A stretch of DNA of 37,410 nt from a virus. The position numbers and the translations under genes are program-made. The stretch lies in the IMG/VR virus record IMGVR_UViG_3300047289_000054, positions 1-37,410 of that record, one strand, 5' to 3'. Positions 1 to 7,444 of the stretch are shown in pieces. The notes beneath the pieces are model-generated. The model did not search any database. It saw only the letters and a program-made list of their open reading frames with translations, and was not told the origin of the DNA. Numbering within the stretch: position 1 is the stretch's first letter; every line of letters starts with the position of its first letter.

Positions 1-235
1 CTTGTCGTGAGCTAATTCTGTCAAATTCAAATCAGCCAAACTTAAATTTTCAATCGTTTTATAAAAATCTATAATCCCGTCAAAAACATTACACTTGAAA
101 TCTTTATCCGTTGAAGTAATAATCGCCAATCCACGTTTTACAATTGACTCACCGCTATCAGAATATAAATCACAATCATTTTTTCTATATGGTATATTTG
201 AATCGTTACCAACAATTCCAAGCATATCAAACGCT
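1..235. repeat. Left copy of the 235-bp terminal overlap
   Basis: Positions 1-235 match 37176-37410 base for base except position 128 (A) against 37303 (C). The overlap lies wholly inside one tail gene whose reading frame continues through the join, so it looks like the overlap of a circular or circularly permuted assembly, not a physical direct terminal repeat. The mismatch changes one codon of the tail protein, Leu (TTG) here and Trp (TGG) in the other copy. Confidence 0.95.
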
Positions 236-387
236 TTTATGTTATTTGCCGTTCTTGGAATAGAAAATGTATTTGTGTAATTTGTCTGTCTGGTATTTAC
301 TGAACCAATTTCGTTTACTTGTAACGTTTTCGCTATCGTTACATCTGGTCGTAATTCAATATCGTACCCGTTTATAACTAACCTCAT
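1..387 (-). CDS. Tail tip/baseplate-like structural protein, N-terminal part (continues at 37410)
   Basis: This is the first part of an 816-residue protein cut by the linear ends; the rest is at 35112-37410. The ATG at 387-385 overlaps the stop of the upstream gene as ATGA, typical of coupled translation, and the frame runs unbroken across the join once the 235-bp overlap is removed. The N-terminus has the pattern NTFSIPRTANN, which I associate with large tail or baseplate proteins of Bacteroidota siphophages. Its place between a distal-tail-like gene and the tape measure supports a tail-tip or tail-hub role. The exact role is inferred from context. Confidence 0.85.
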   Translation of the reverse strand, partial: MRLVINGYDIELRPDVTIAKTLQVNEIGSVNTRQTNYTNTFSIPRTANNIKAFDMLGIVGNDSNIPYRKNDCDLYSDSGESIVKRGLAIITSTDKDFKCNVFDGIIDFYKTIENLSLADLNLTELAHDK

Positions 388-1508
388 ATTTTTCTGTTTA
401 CGTTGATTGGAATATCAATTGCCAATGACAAAGTATTTAATTTTTCACGGGAATTGGAAATTCTAAATGTTCCAGTTTTTAAGTTTACCTCAATCCAATC
501 CGTATTTTCTGCTTTTGTAAATGGAGTACCAGTGAATAAAAACACTTTTACGCTATCCAACAAATCACGCAAAATCAACATTTCGTCTTCTGTGATATTT
601 TCTTGTATAAATGAAATTGAATTTGATGATTCAGTTCCCAAAGAAAGGTACGGAGAAATTGTGTCAGCTAAATTATTAAAATCGTTGTTTAAAGAACCTA
701 ATTCTTTCGTTGATATATTTTCATTTCCTTTGTTAAAAAGCCAGTAATTCCACCCTCCAAATGAGTTCATCCATTTAAGGTAATGCCCATTACAACTTGA
801 AGTTATTTTTTCAACTAAAAAATTAGCACTCCCAGCTGATGAAGAAGCCGTTACATTATTAAATCCGTCATTGAATGGAATTACATCTTCAATACTTACA
901 TCTGTTCGCCCATCGCTAAAAAATAAACGAGGTACTTTGTAGCCAGTTGTGAAAGTGTAATTAATTCCGTTGCTATTGTTTTTTAAGTTAAAATTTGTTG
1001 TGCTATAATTATAGATTGAAATATCAAACGGATAACCCGCCCAATACTTTACCAATGGCAATTGCTTCAAAACAAATAATGTATTTATAGCAAAATTATA
1101 AAGAGGGTAATTTTTTTTGTAATCAATTAAATTAGCGTAAGCATTAAACCACGTTACAGACCTTGAGCTTGTTTCGACTACTCCAGTTGAAAGATATATC
1201 TTGAACTGAATAGTTTCACTTAACATTGCTTTTGAGCTCCAATCGTACACGTATGAGCCTGATATGTTAGGATTGATTGTGTCAGCATAATTATCCACAT
1301 TCAATTCAACTGATTTTACTGATTTAAAATTGAACCAGAACCAGCCATTCAAATCTGGATAAATTGTGTATGTAAATCCGTTTGTAGTTATTTCGGATTT
1401 AACTTGTATTACTCCAGACGTGCTGCTTTTGTATCTGATTACGTTATTATTAAACGCTAACAATATTCCAGCCGTGAAGTCTTTGTCGTATATATAATCT
1501 AACGCCAT
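384..1508 (-). CDS. Probable distal tail/baseplate structural protein
   Basis: A 374-residue protein, mostly beta-strand-like and rich in aromatic, Asn, Ser and Thr residues, with no signal peptide or membrane segment. A central GHYLKWMNSFGGWNYWLF stretch resembles a motif I associate with tail proteins of Bacteroidota phages. It overlaps the tail-completion-like gene upstream by 10 bases and the large tail protein downstream by 4 (ATGA), so it belongs to the same coupled tail operon. Position suggests a Dit-like connector between tail tube and tip. There is no catalytic motif; the role is inferred from context and composition. Confidence 0.6.
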   Translation of the reverse strand: MALDYIYDKDFTAGILLAFNNNVIRYKSSTSGVIQVKSEITTNGFTYTIYPDLNGWFWFNFKSVKSVELNVDNYADTINPNISGSYVYDWSSKAMLSETIQFKIYLSTGVVETSSRSVTWFNAYANLIDYKKNYPLYNFAINTLFVLKQLPLVKYWAGYPFDISIYNYSTTNFNLKNNSNGINYTFTTGYKVPRLFFSDGRTDVSIEDVIPFNDGFNNVTASSSAGSANFLVEKITSSCNGHYLKWMNSFGGWNYWLFNKGNENISTKELGSLNNDFNNLADTISPYLSLGTESSNSISFIQENITEDEMLILRDLLDSVKVFLFTGTPFTKAENTDWIEVNLKTGTFRISNSREKLNTLSLAIDIPINVNRKI

Positions 1509-1963
1509 TCTGCTATCATTTTTTCAATTTGTGTTTTAAAAATCATTGTTTGTTCCAAACCAACTTCATCAATTATCTTTTGAATTCGCTCGTCTGTTAC
1601 AACTGAACTAATCAATTCAACCCCTCCGTAACCTTCCCTTTTCCAGCCTTTTTTGGCTATCTTACGGGAAATTAAAAAAGCCAAACTACTAATAGATATT
1701 TGACCTTGTATTCTACTTGCTATTCCTTTATCTTGAATCCATTGTTTTATCGCGTCAATTGGCGGAAATTTACCAGCTCTACGACCAGTTTCTAATTGCT
1801 GACTATAAGCTTCTCCAAACAATTTAGCATTCAATCCTTCAACTCTAACTTCTAAAGTTTCAGCGAATCTTCCGCTGGCACGCATACCCTTTGCATCATA
1901 AGCAATAATCAAATCTTTTTTAAGATTTTCAAACTCTTTTGAAAGAATTGCGCTTTTATTCAT
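1499..1963 (-). CDS. HK97 gp10-like tail completion protein
   Basis: A 154-residue protein. The middle section, YSQQLETGRRAGKFPP followed by AIKQWIQDKGI and a later AFLISRKIAKKGW, is the pattern of the HK97 gp10/virion-morphogenesis family, small proteins that act at the head-tail joining or tail-completion step. The length matches the family. It overlaps its upstream neighbour by 8 bases and the downstream distal-tail-like gene by 10. The family call rests on motif recognition by eye. Confidence 0.72.
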   Translation of the reverse strand: MNKSAILSKEFENLKKDLIIAYDAKGMRASGRFAETLEVRVEGLNAKLFGEAYSQQLETGRRAGKFPPIDAIKQWIQDKGIASRIQGQISISSLAFLISRKIAKKGWKREGYGGVELISSVVTDERIQKIIDEVGLEQTMIFKTQIEKMIAEWR

Positions 1964-2393
1964 AACTTCTTATTTGAAAAGTTATCCATAATCCACTCAT
2001 ATTTGCGTCAATCACATCAATAGCGTCAACACTTTCCCAAGACAGAATATCTAAGTCATAACAAGTTTGCATTTTTAATTCTAAAGCATTTAAAGCCGTG
2101 ATTAACGGCTCTATTTTACTTTCGTATTTGCTTTCTGATTCTGGCGCTTCTGTTTCATTATAATAATTTTGAGCGAATTCGTCTGGTCTTACAAAAAAGA
2201 AATTACCATTGTAAACTCGGCTATTCGTGTTTCTGTCATATTGACCACGTCTAACTGGGAACAATAGCAAGTGAGTTTTGTCTGGTTCAAGTTCGCCGTC
2301 TTGGTCAATTAAATTCAAGTGCGACTTGTTTCCGTAATGGAATGCAAAACTACTTGCTATACATTCCGTTTCTATAATTCTAACTAAATCCAT
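1956..2393 (-). CDS. Putative tail terminator or neck protein
   Basis: A 145-residue protein with an acidic middle (about residues 77-95, many Glu and Ser) and a C-terminal SGLWITFQIRSYE strand that could suit a tail-terminator fold. It lies directly upstream of the gp10-like protein, where siphophages usually keep neck and terminator genes. Its ATG shares one base with the stop of the 54-residue gene before it (TGATG). I do not recognise a named family; the role is inferred from size, order and the C-terminal strand. Confidence 0.45.
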   Translation of the reverse strand: MDLVRIIETECIASSFAFHYGNKSHLNLIDQDGELEPDKTHLLLFPVRRGQYDRNTNSRVYNGNFFFVRPDEFAQNYYNETEAPESESKYESKIEPLITALNALELKMQTCYDLDILSWESVDAIDVIDANMSGLWITFQIRSYE

Positions 2394-2557
2394 CAGCAGT
2401 ATATTTTTATTCCTTTAAACGAGCCGTCTTTTAATAAATGGGAAATACTATCGTAAAAATCTGGTTCAACTCTAATACTCACTTCGTTTTTGTCGATGTG
2501 TTCTGGAATATCTTTTATGAATTTTCGCAGTATAATTTTATTTTTGTTGGTGCTCAT
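2393..2557 (-). CDS. Small 54-aa protein in the head-tail module
   Basis: A 54-residue reading frame, MSTNKNKII... to ...FKGIKIYC, exactly fills the gap between two structural genes. Its ATG shares one base with the upstream stop (TAATG), and its TGA shares one base with the downstream ATG (TGATG). Such double coupling is strong evidence for a real gene. The N-terminus is basic, then come several acidic residues. No family recognised; it may be a minor head-tail joining or tail component. Confidence 0.7.
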   Translation of the reverse strand: MSTNKNKIILRKFIKDIPEHIDKNEVSIRVEPDFYDSISHLLKDGSFKGIKIYC

Positions 2558-3096
2558 TACATTTTTGTTTTTAATTTCTGGAATTCGGCTTCTATTTGGT
2601 TCTGTAAATTGTTCATTCGTAACAAATAAATAATTTCAACATATTTATTTTCTCCAAAATCAAACGGATAACCTCCGTATATCTTTGCTAATTGAGAAAG
2701 TGGCAATACATCGCTGAATTCATTTAGTTGATTACCTCCAGCAGCTTCCCAAATACCAGCATCAGCACTAACCGATTGCAAAAGTTTCTGTTCCTTGTCT
2801 TGCAAAAATACAAAATAATCGGATATGTATTTTTTTAGTTGAAAATATTTTTGTATAGGTAACGAATAAAGTTTTTCCTCGTCTATTCCAAATGCCAAAA
2901 TGAATATTTCCTTAATGTCTTCCTCGCTTTCCGACTTACTTAATTTTTTGAATAGATTACGGACTTGATTGTATGTCAAGTTATTAATATCGACTTTGAA
3001 CCAGTCTTTCGCTTTTACAGAAGTCAATAAAGCCACGTATGGAAGCTTTTTATCGTCTGATAATGAAATATATTCTTTTACCGTTATTTGTTTCAC
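2557..3096 (-). CDS. Structural-module protein, possible tail assembly chaperone
   Basis: A 179-residue protein, mostly alpha-helical by eye, with a conserved-looking C-terminal half (AGIWEAAGG, then LAKIYGGYPFDFG and IIYLLRMNNLQNQIEAEF). I associate this pattern with proteins in the tail region of Bacteroidota phages, some of which resemble tail-assembly chaperones. It overlaps the end of the large terminase gene by 4 bases (ATGA). I see no programmed frameshift site joining it to a second frame, so the chaperone role is tentative. Confidence 0.5.
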   Translation of the reverse strand: MKQITVKEYISLSDDKKLPYVALLTSVKAKDWFKVDINNLTYNQVRNLFKKLSKSESEEDIKEIFILAFGIDEEKLYSLPIQKYFQLKKYISDYFVFLQDKEQKLLQSVSADAGIWEAAGGNQLNEFSDVLPLSQLAKIYGGYPFDFGENKYVEIIYLLRMNNLQNQIEAEFQKLKTKM

Positions 3097-4481
3097 AATT
3101 TTATGTTTAAAGAAGTTGATTTTTTCAGTAATTCTTTTTCAATTCCGTAGCAAGTTAAATCAATATGCTCATCGTGTTTGGCATTAGGGAACATCGCAAT
3201 TTGTTGTAAGTAAGCTTCGTTCCAACTACCCTCCACAAGTTTCACCCTACCGCTTTCAATAAATGGACTGACCGTTCTGGCTCTTTCTATTTTAGATATT
3301 TGAACAAAGTCACTTTTGATTTCAGAAATATTCAATCTGGTTTGTTGTTTTATTAATTGAGCGATACTCTTACCACTCGCTTTTGGCTCAACATAAATCA
3401 TATTGATGTGAACTCCAACCGCTTGTATAAATTCTGGAATGAATTTTAGAAGCTCTGGCATTTCAAGGTATTTGTCTATTGATGAAAGTATGATATAATC
3501 GTTATTGAATTTGGCTGAAATTTGAATTCCAGTTGGGTCGTTTGAATTATCTTTCGTGTAAGCTCCGTCAATATACATATTCCATTTTAAAGGAGGTAAA
3601 TTTGCCTTACTTATAATTTCAAACCAATTCTTTTTCCATTCCCCTCCCTCGTCTGGTGACGGAGTTTGCATATATTGACCAGCGAATGTATATCTATTGG
3701 CTTGTCTAATTTGTTCTAATTCCTCAAATGTATGTTTGTCTTCCCAAAGAGGTTCGTTTTTTTCATTTAAAGCTGGTAGGCATAAATGGTGCCAATCTTC
3801 GCCACTTCCACCATCTAATAAAAATCCGCTCATATCTTCTTCGTGTAGTCTTTGCATAATCACGATGATTGGAGTTTCTCTGTCGTTTACACGGGAACGG
3901 ATTGTATTGTTGAACCTTTCATTTACAGCCTTTCTTTTTACCTCGCTAAATGCGTCATCTGGCTTCAACGGGTCATCAATAATAATTGCACCGCTGAATT
4001 CTTTACTATCTGTTACACCAGCTCCGAAACCAGTAATCGCTCCTCCAGAAGCCGTAGCATAAACTCCTCCCCCGTGGTCGTTGAACCATTTTGATTTGGA
4101 TTGCGCGTCTTTCTTTAATTTCATTCCCCAAAACCTTTGAAAAGCATCTGATTCAATATACTCTTTTGTTTGACTGGAATTATCAAGCGCCAAACTATCG
4201 GAATAAGAAAGGTGTATGAATTTAGAAGTTGGATTTTTAGCCAGCGACCAAGCGATAAAACATTTTACCGCCAATTCTGTCTTCCCGTAACGAGGTGGAA
4301 TATTAATTATCAATCTTTTTATATTCCCGTCAGCAACCTCTTGAAGCGTTTCAGAAATTTTAACAAAGTGCGGAGCGATAATGAAATTACGTAATGTATT
4401 TTCTTTATAGATGTAACGTGAAAAAAAAAGTAAATCACGTTCACATTTGGCTTTGAGAATTTTTTCTTTTTTGGTAAGCAT
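3093..4481 (-). CDS. terL: Terminase large subunit
   Basis: A 462-residue DNA-packaging motor. The ATPase domain has a Walker A-type loop IPPRYGKTE (residues 61-69) and Walker B GAIIIDDP (164-171, acidic pair 169-170). The C-terminal nuclease half has an Asp in MYIDGAY, an acidic YVEPKASGKS segment and a final DEHIDLTCYGIE, the RNase H-like arrangement of phage terminases. Length is normal. It would work with the adjacent small subunit to cut concatemers and load the prohead through the portal. Its ATG overlaps the TerS stop (TAATG). Confidence 0.95.
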   Translation of the reverse strand: MLTKKEKILKAKCERDLLFFSRYIYKENTLRNFIIAPHFVKISETLQEVADGNIKRLIINIPPRYGKTELAVKCFIAWSLAKNPTSKFIHLSYSDSLALDNSSQTKEYIESDAFQRFWGMKLKKDAQSKSKWFNDHGGGVYATASGGAITGFGAGVTDSKEFSGAIIIDDPLKPDDAFSEVKRKAVNERFNNTIRSRVNDRETPIIVIMQRLHEEDMSGFLLDGGSGEDWHHLCLPALNEKNEPLWEDKHTFEELEQIRQANRYTFAGQYMQTPSPDEGGEWKKNWFEIISKANLPPLKWNMYIDGAYTKDNSNDPTGIQISAKFNNDYIILSSIDKYLEMPELLKFIPEFIQAVGVHINMIYVEPKASGKSIAQLIKQQTRLNISEIKSDFVQISKIERARTVSPFIESGRVKLVEGSWNEAYLQQIAMFPNAKHDEHIDLTCYGIEKELLKKSTSLNIKL

Positions 4482-4876
4482 TAATATTCCTTTTCTAATT
4501 CATCGTTGATGATTTTGGCTTCCTCTGGAGTTAATTTACCAGCGTCAATATTTTTGTTTACGTTTTCGCTTTCTATAAATTGCATTGATAGTTTTCTCAA
4601 TTCTTCTGGTGTAGCTATTAATTTCATCAAAGCCATTTGTAGCGCTGGAGCGTTTGAATTATACCATTTTGAACGCATTGAAACTTTCAATTCTGTTCTG
4701 TTTTGTTCAAGCTGCTCAAACATTCTTTTATAGTAGTCCGAATCGTTCGGAAAATGTTCGTAGAATGTTGATTTAGCACAAGGCATATACGCAATGATGT
4801 CTTCAATAAAAAATAATTTGTTTTTCTTTATTGCTTCAACTGCCGTTTTAAATAAATCTTCTGTTTTGTATGCCAT
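4481..4876 (-). CDS. terS: Terminase small subunit
   Basis: A 131-residue protein directly upstream of terL and overlapping it by one base. An N-terminal helix-turn-helix is visible around IIAYMPCAKSTFYEHFP (about residues 27-43), as expected for the DNA-recognition domain of small terminases. The rest is helical and charged, suited to ring assembly. Start ATG at 4876 follows the oxygenase stop by 7 bases. The assignment rests on the HTH, size and adjacency to terL. Confidence 0.85.
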   Translation of the reverse strand: MAYKTEDLFKTAVEAIKKNKLFFIEDIIAYMPCAKSTFYEHFPNDSDYYKRMFEQLEQNRTELKVSMRSKWYNSNAPALQMALMKLIATPEELRKLSMQFIESENVNKNIDAGKLTPEEAKIINDELEKEY

Positions 4877-4883
4877 AATTTTT

Positions 4884-5699
4884 TTATTTTAAACCTACAA
4901 ACGCTTTCAAAGGATAGAATACAAGTGAATTTCTGTACCCTCCCTCGTGTGTTGGTATAATTGGTGTAACTCCGTGAACGTTTTTCCAAGCTGGGTACAC
5001 TAACATTGAATTATTTGCGCTATCCATTGTCGCTCCATAATCTGGAACGTGTAAGTTACCGCCTTTTGAATTTAATCTTTTCGTGATGATTACATTTACG
5101 CATCCATCTATATTTGCAGTATCTCTATGGAATGGTGCTGAAATATTAAAATTTGAAATAGAAGACGTGAATAAATCAGCGAACCTCCATTTTTCTTCAA
5201 CTTGCTCAAATATCTCTTTTTGTTTGTAATACTGCTCTGGTAATATCTCTTTCATAATCGCTTCGCTTTCTTTGGCAAGTAATAACATTGCTTTGACAAA
5301 TGTTTCAGCCGACTTCACAGAATGTATGCTTGACTTTGTAGCGTAACTTCTTTTGAATTGTGGTTTTGGCGGAACACCTCCAAGAATTGTACTCATTTGG
5401 CTGGTTCCTATCTTTCTGGCTTGTTCCCTTGTTAGATTTGGATTATCCATTTGAGCTTTCAATACATCAGAGCGGTCAAGTTTTGTTTTTGGAACATTCT
5501 TTGAAAGAAATTCAACATTGGCGAGGTCAGCAAGTTTTTGTGCCTTTTCAGAATACTTTGAGATTTCTTTTATGTAAAAGCCTATTGGTATTCCGTTTTC
5601 ATAGAATATACAATCTTCTGTAATGTTTGGCTCAATGTAAGGGCATTTCTGACCAATCTTTGTAGCGTGTTCAACTTTTATTAAATCAACTCTTTTCAT
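4884..5699 (-). CDS. TET/JBP-like 2-oxoglutarate/Fe(II) dioxygenase
   Basis: A 271-residue protein with the double-stranded beta-helix oxygenase signature in its C-terminal third. HRD at 191-193 gives the iron ligands His191 and Asp193, His242 in NVHGVTP gives the third, and Arg256 in YRNSLVFY would bind 2-oxoglutarate. Spacing and surrounding residues fit the TET/JBP branch, which oxidises the 5-methyl group of a DNA pyrimidine. The N-terminal 110 residues are basic and may contact DNA. It overlaps the glycosyltransferase gene by 4 bases, with ParB-like and terminase genes on either side, an arrangement known from predicted phage DNA hypermodification systems. No DNA methyltransferase is seen, so the source of the substrate base is unknown. 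Confidence 0.82.
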   Translation of the reverse strand: MKRVDLIKVEHATKIGQKCPYIEPNITEDCIFYENGIPIGFYIKEISKYSEKAQKLADLANVEFLSKNVPKTKLDRSDVLKAQMDNPNLTREQARKIGTSQMSTILGGVPPKPQFKRSYATKSSIHSVKSAETFVKAMLLLAKESEAIMKEILPEQYYKQKEIFEQVEEKWRFADLFTSSISNFNISAPFHRDTANIDGCVNVIITKRLNSKGGNLHVPDYGATMDSANNSMLVYPAWKNVHGVTPIIPTHEGGYRNSLVFYPLKAFVGLK

Positions 5700-6379
5700 A
5701 TCAATATTTCGTTTTTACGTTTTGGATTCATTTTAATTTTTTCTTTCCACTTTCTGCGTAAATAAGCAATATTTTTTTCTTCCTCTCCATCTGTTCTATA
5801 ATCAACTGCTCCTCCTTTATTTTTATAATGTTCAAAAGAAAAAAGATATTTTTGGTACCTAAAACAATTACCATACGCTTGTAAATGCTGGAGCGTATAA
5901 TCGTAATCTTCCTTTAGAGTTAGGCTTTCATCAAAATATAGATTACAAGGCTTTACAAAAAGCATATCTCCAATACAAAAAGTGTTTTTTGAAATTAAAT
6001 TCTTTGCATAAAAATCATTGTCTGTAGGAGGTATTCCCATTAAATACACATTTGGTATTTTTGAAAATTTATTTACCAAATCATTAATTGCGTAATCAAG
6101 CTCAACAACCTTTTTTTCAGCGAAATTCTTATTTGTGCTAACCTTTTTTAAATCATCTGATAATTGAACGCAAATTACTTTATTTTTAAAAGCATGTTTG
6201 AGTGCAAAATTTCTACTTTCTAATAGTTTACCAGTTTCAAATACGTTTTTACATCCGTGTTTTTCATATAGATGCTTTTCTCCATTTTTTACACAAAAAA
6301 TGTATTTTTGTTTTTGGCTTTGAGTGAAATTCAATTTGTCATAACGACCAGCTGAAATAACATATACTTGATAATTCAT
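5696..6379 (-). CDS. TET-associated-type DNA glycosyltransferase
   Basis: A 227-residue protein resembling the GT-A-like glycosyltransferases that accompany phage TET/JBP oxygenases. It begins with a strand-loop YVISAGRYDK, has an acidic pair in VQLSDDLK (Asp75-Asp76) where a metal/nucleotide-sugar motif is expected, and ends with FSFEHYKNKGGAVDYR, a His/Gly-Gly/Arg pattern I associate with this family. The basic tail (KWKEKIKMNPKRK) could bind DNA. The likely role is to add a sugar to the hydroxymethyl base made by the oxygenase downstream, with which it overlaps by 4 bases. Donor sugar cannot be read from sequence. Confidence 0.7.
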   Translation of the reverse strand: MNYQVYVISAGRYDKLNFTQSQKQKYIFCVKNGEKHLYEKHGCKNVFETGKLLESRNFALKHAFKNKVICVQLSDDLKKVSTNKNFAEKKVVELDYAINDLVNKFSKIPNVYLMGIPPTDNDFYAKNLISKNTFCIGDMLFVKPCNLYFDESLTLKEDYDYTLQHLQAYGNCFRYQKYLFSFEHYKNKGGAVDYRTDGEEEKNIAYLRRKWKEKIKMNPKRKNEILI

Positions 6380-6380
6380 A

Positions 6381-7007
6381 TTATTCTATTTCAGGTCCAA
6401 GTTTTTCTTTTTCATTTCTTAATTGCTCCAAAAGGAAATACCCGATATACATTTCTTTACCTCGCCAGAATTTAACCAGTTCTTGAGCTTCTTCGTAATG
6501 CTCGGCTTCAAATTCAATCTGAATAGCTTTTTTCACTCCGTCTGTCATTCCTTGCATTTCATCAGACAAATCTTCATCATCAAGTAAGCTATAATCAACA
6601 TCTTCTTCTTGCTTCCAAACATCCATACCCCATTCTTCCAACTGGTCAGCATCCCATTCGTTCGCTAAATCATCCCAATTATTTTCACCGAATGAAACGT
6701 TATCTTTAATAATATAAGCTCTTAATTTAGCCACTGAAGTTTCTTGTGGTAAAATTTTGCACGGAACTTCTTTAATACCAACTTCTTGCGAAGCTTTTAA
6801 ACGCATATTTCCAGCAATAACAACTAACTCTCCATTGTTATCGTACGCAATAACTTCGCGAAGCTCTAACATTTCTGGGTCATCAATGATTGATTGTTTT
6901 AATTTTTCAAATTTTGCGTCACGAATAATTCTTGGATTTTTTGGCAAACCATTAATTTGACCATTGTTACCAATTAATTTGTTGATTTTAATTACTTCAA
7001 TTTTCAT
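6381..7007 (-). CDS. ParB/Srx-like protein of the DNA modification cassette
   Basis: A 208-residue protein whose first 90 residues form a ParB N-domain. NPRIIRDAKFEKLKQSI is followed by VIAGNMRLKASQEVGIKEVPC, which contains the GNMR version (66-69) of the GxxR nucleotide-binding motif. The C-terminal half is very acidic (QEEDVDYSLLDDEDLSDE) and ends in a helical segment. Phage ParB-like proteins of this type commonly lie beside TET/JBP and glycosyltransferase genes, and may act as nucleases or guide modification enzymes. It sits immediately before the glycosyltransferase. It is not a plasmid-partition gene: there is no ParA. Confidence 0.8.
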   Translation of the reverse strand: MKIEVIKINKLIGNNGQINGLPKNPRIIRDAKFEKLKQSIIDDPEMLELREVIAYDNNGELVVIAGNMRLKASQEVGIKEVPCKILPQETSVAKLRAYIIKDNVSFGENNWDDLANEWDADQLEEWGMDVWKQEEDVDYSLLDDEDLSDEMQGMTDGVKKAIQIEFEAEHYEEAQELVKFWRGKEMYIGYFLLEQLRNEKEKLGPEIE

Positions 7008-7010
7008 TTT

Positions 7011-7316
7011 CTATTTATTGATTTGATTGTACTTTCTTAATGCAGCCATTCTTGATGCGTCTGTTAGACTATAAATACCAAAACGAACATTTCTGCCGTG
7101 CTTGTTTTTTATCTCCTTCAAATCGCATTTAATGTTTATTTCGTGCGTAAGCCTAATTTTTGAAATAATTGCGGTAACATTTAAAACACCAGTCATTTCT
7201 GTAAGTTCAGACCGACTTGCATTTTTGTTATTAATTAATTCAAAAAGAATTTCAGAAGTTTGATTTTTTGGTTTTTCTAAAGAGTGTCTGTTTGTAGTCT
7301 TGAAAAAGTTGAACAT
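7011..7316 (-). CDS. Winged-helix DNA-binding protein at the head of the late unit
   Basis: A 101-residue protein. The middle (ILFELINNKNASRSELTEMTG, then TAIISKIRLTHEINIKC) reads as a winged-helix fold with recognition helix and basic wing, and ends FGIYSLTDASR. It is the first gene after an intrinsic terminator and the last before the modification cassette, packaging and virion genes, so it could regulate the late operon. No exact family name can be given. Start ATG at 7316 follows an A-rich leader. Confidence 0.65.
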   Translation of the reverse strand: MFNFFKTTNRHSLEKPKNQTSEILFELINNKNASRSELTEMTGVLNVTAIISKIRLTHEINIKCDLKEIKNKHGRNVRFGIYSLTDASRMAALRKYNQINK

Positions 7317-7335
7317 AATATAGTTTTTTAGAGTT

Positions 7336-7372
7336 AATAAAAAGGGAGTTACGTTTTGGAAGCAACTCCCTT
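7336..7372 (-). terminator. Intrinsic terminator between the GHKL gene and the late unit
   Basis: On the minus strand AAGGGAGTT (7372-7364) pairs with AACTCCCTT (7350-7342), a perfect 9-bp stem with a 13-base loop, and the second arm runs straight into TTTTT. It lies 73 bases after the stop of the GHKL-like gene and only about 20 bases before the winged-helix gene, so late transcription must either start within the last few bases or read through it. Confidence 0.85.
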
Positions 7373-7444
7373 AATCAAAATATCAATATTAATTCAAAAC
7401 CATAACAAAAGTAATGATTTTTTTAATAAAAATACTTTTTTTAA

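Noticed and set aside
1-235. The 235-bp end repeat as a physical direct terminal repeat of the virion DNA
   Set aside because: Both copies lie within one tail gene whose frame continues through the join, and they differ by a base. An assembly overlap of a circular map explains it better.
403-747. Plus-strand open frames such as this 114-codon one, and others at 3697-4062, 16876-17298, 19626-20027
   Set aside because: Each lies opposite a well-supported minus-strand gene, has no ribosome site or family pattern, and no plus-strand promoter or operon structure is visible.
2478-2491. 14-base match CTCACTTCGTTTTT shared with the leader hairpin at 17407-17420
   Set aside because: A few exact 14-mers are expected by chance in an AT-rich sequence of this size, and this copy lies in coding sequence without the paired arms.
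6381-7007. ParB-like gene as part of a plasmid partition system
   Set aside because: No ParA-type ATPase or centromere-like iterons are present, and the neighbours are DNA modification and packaging genes.
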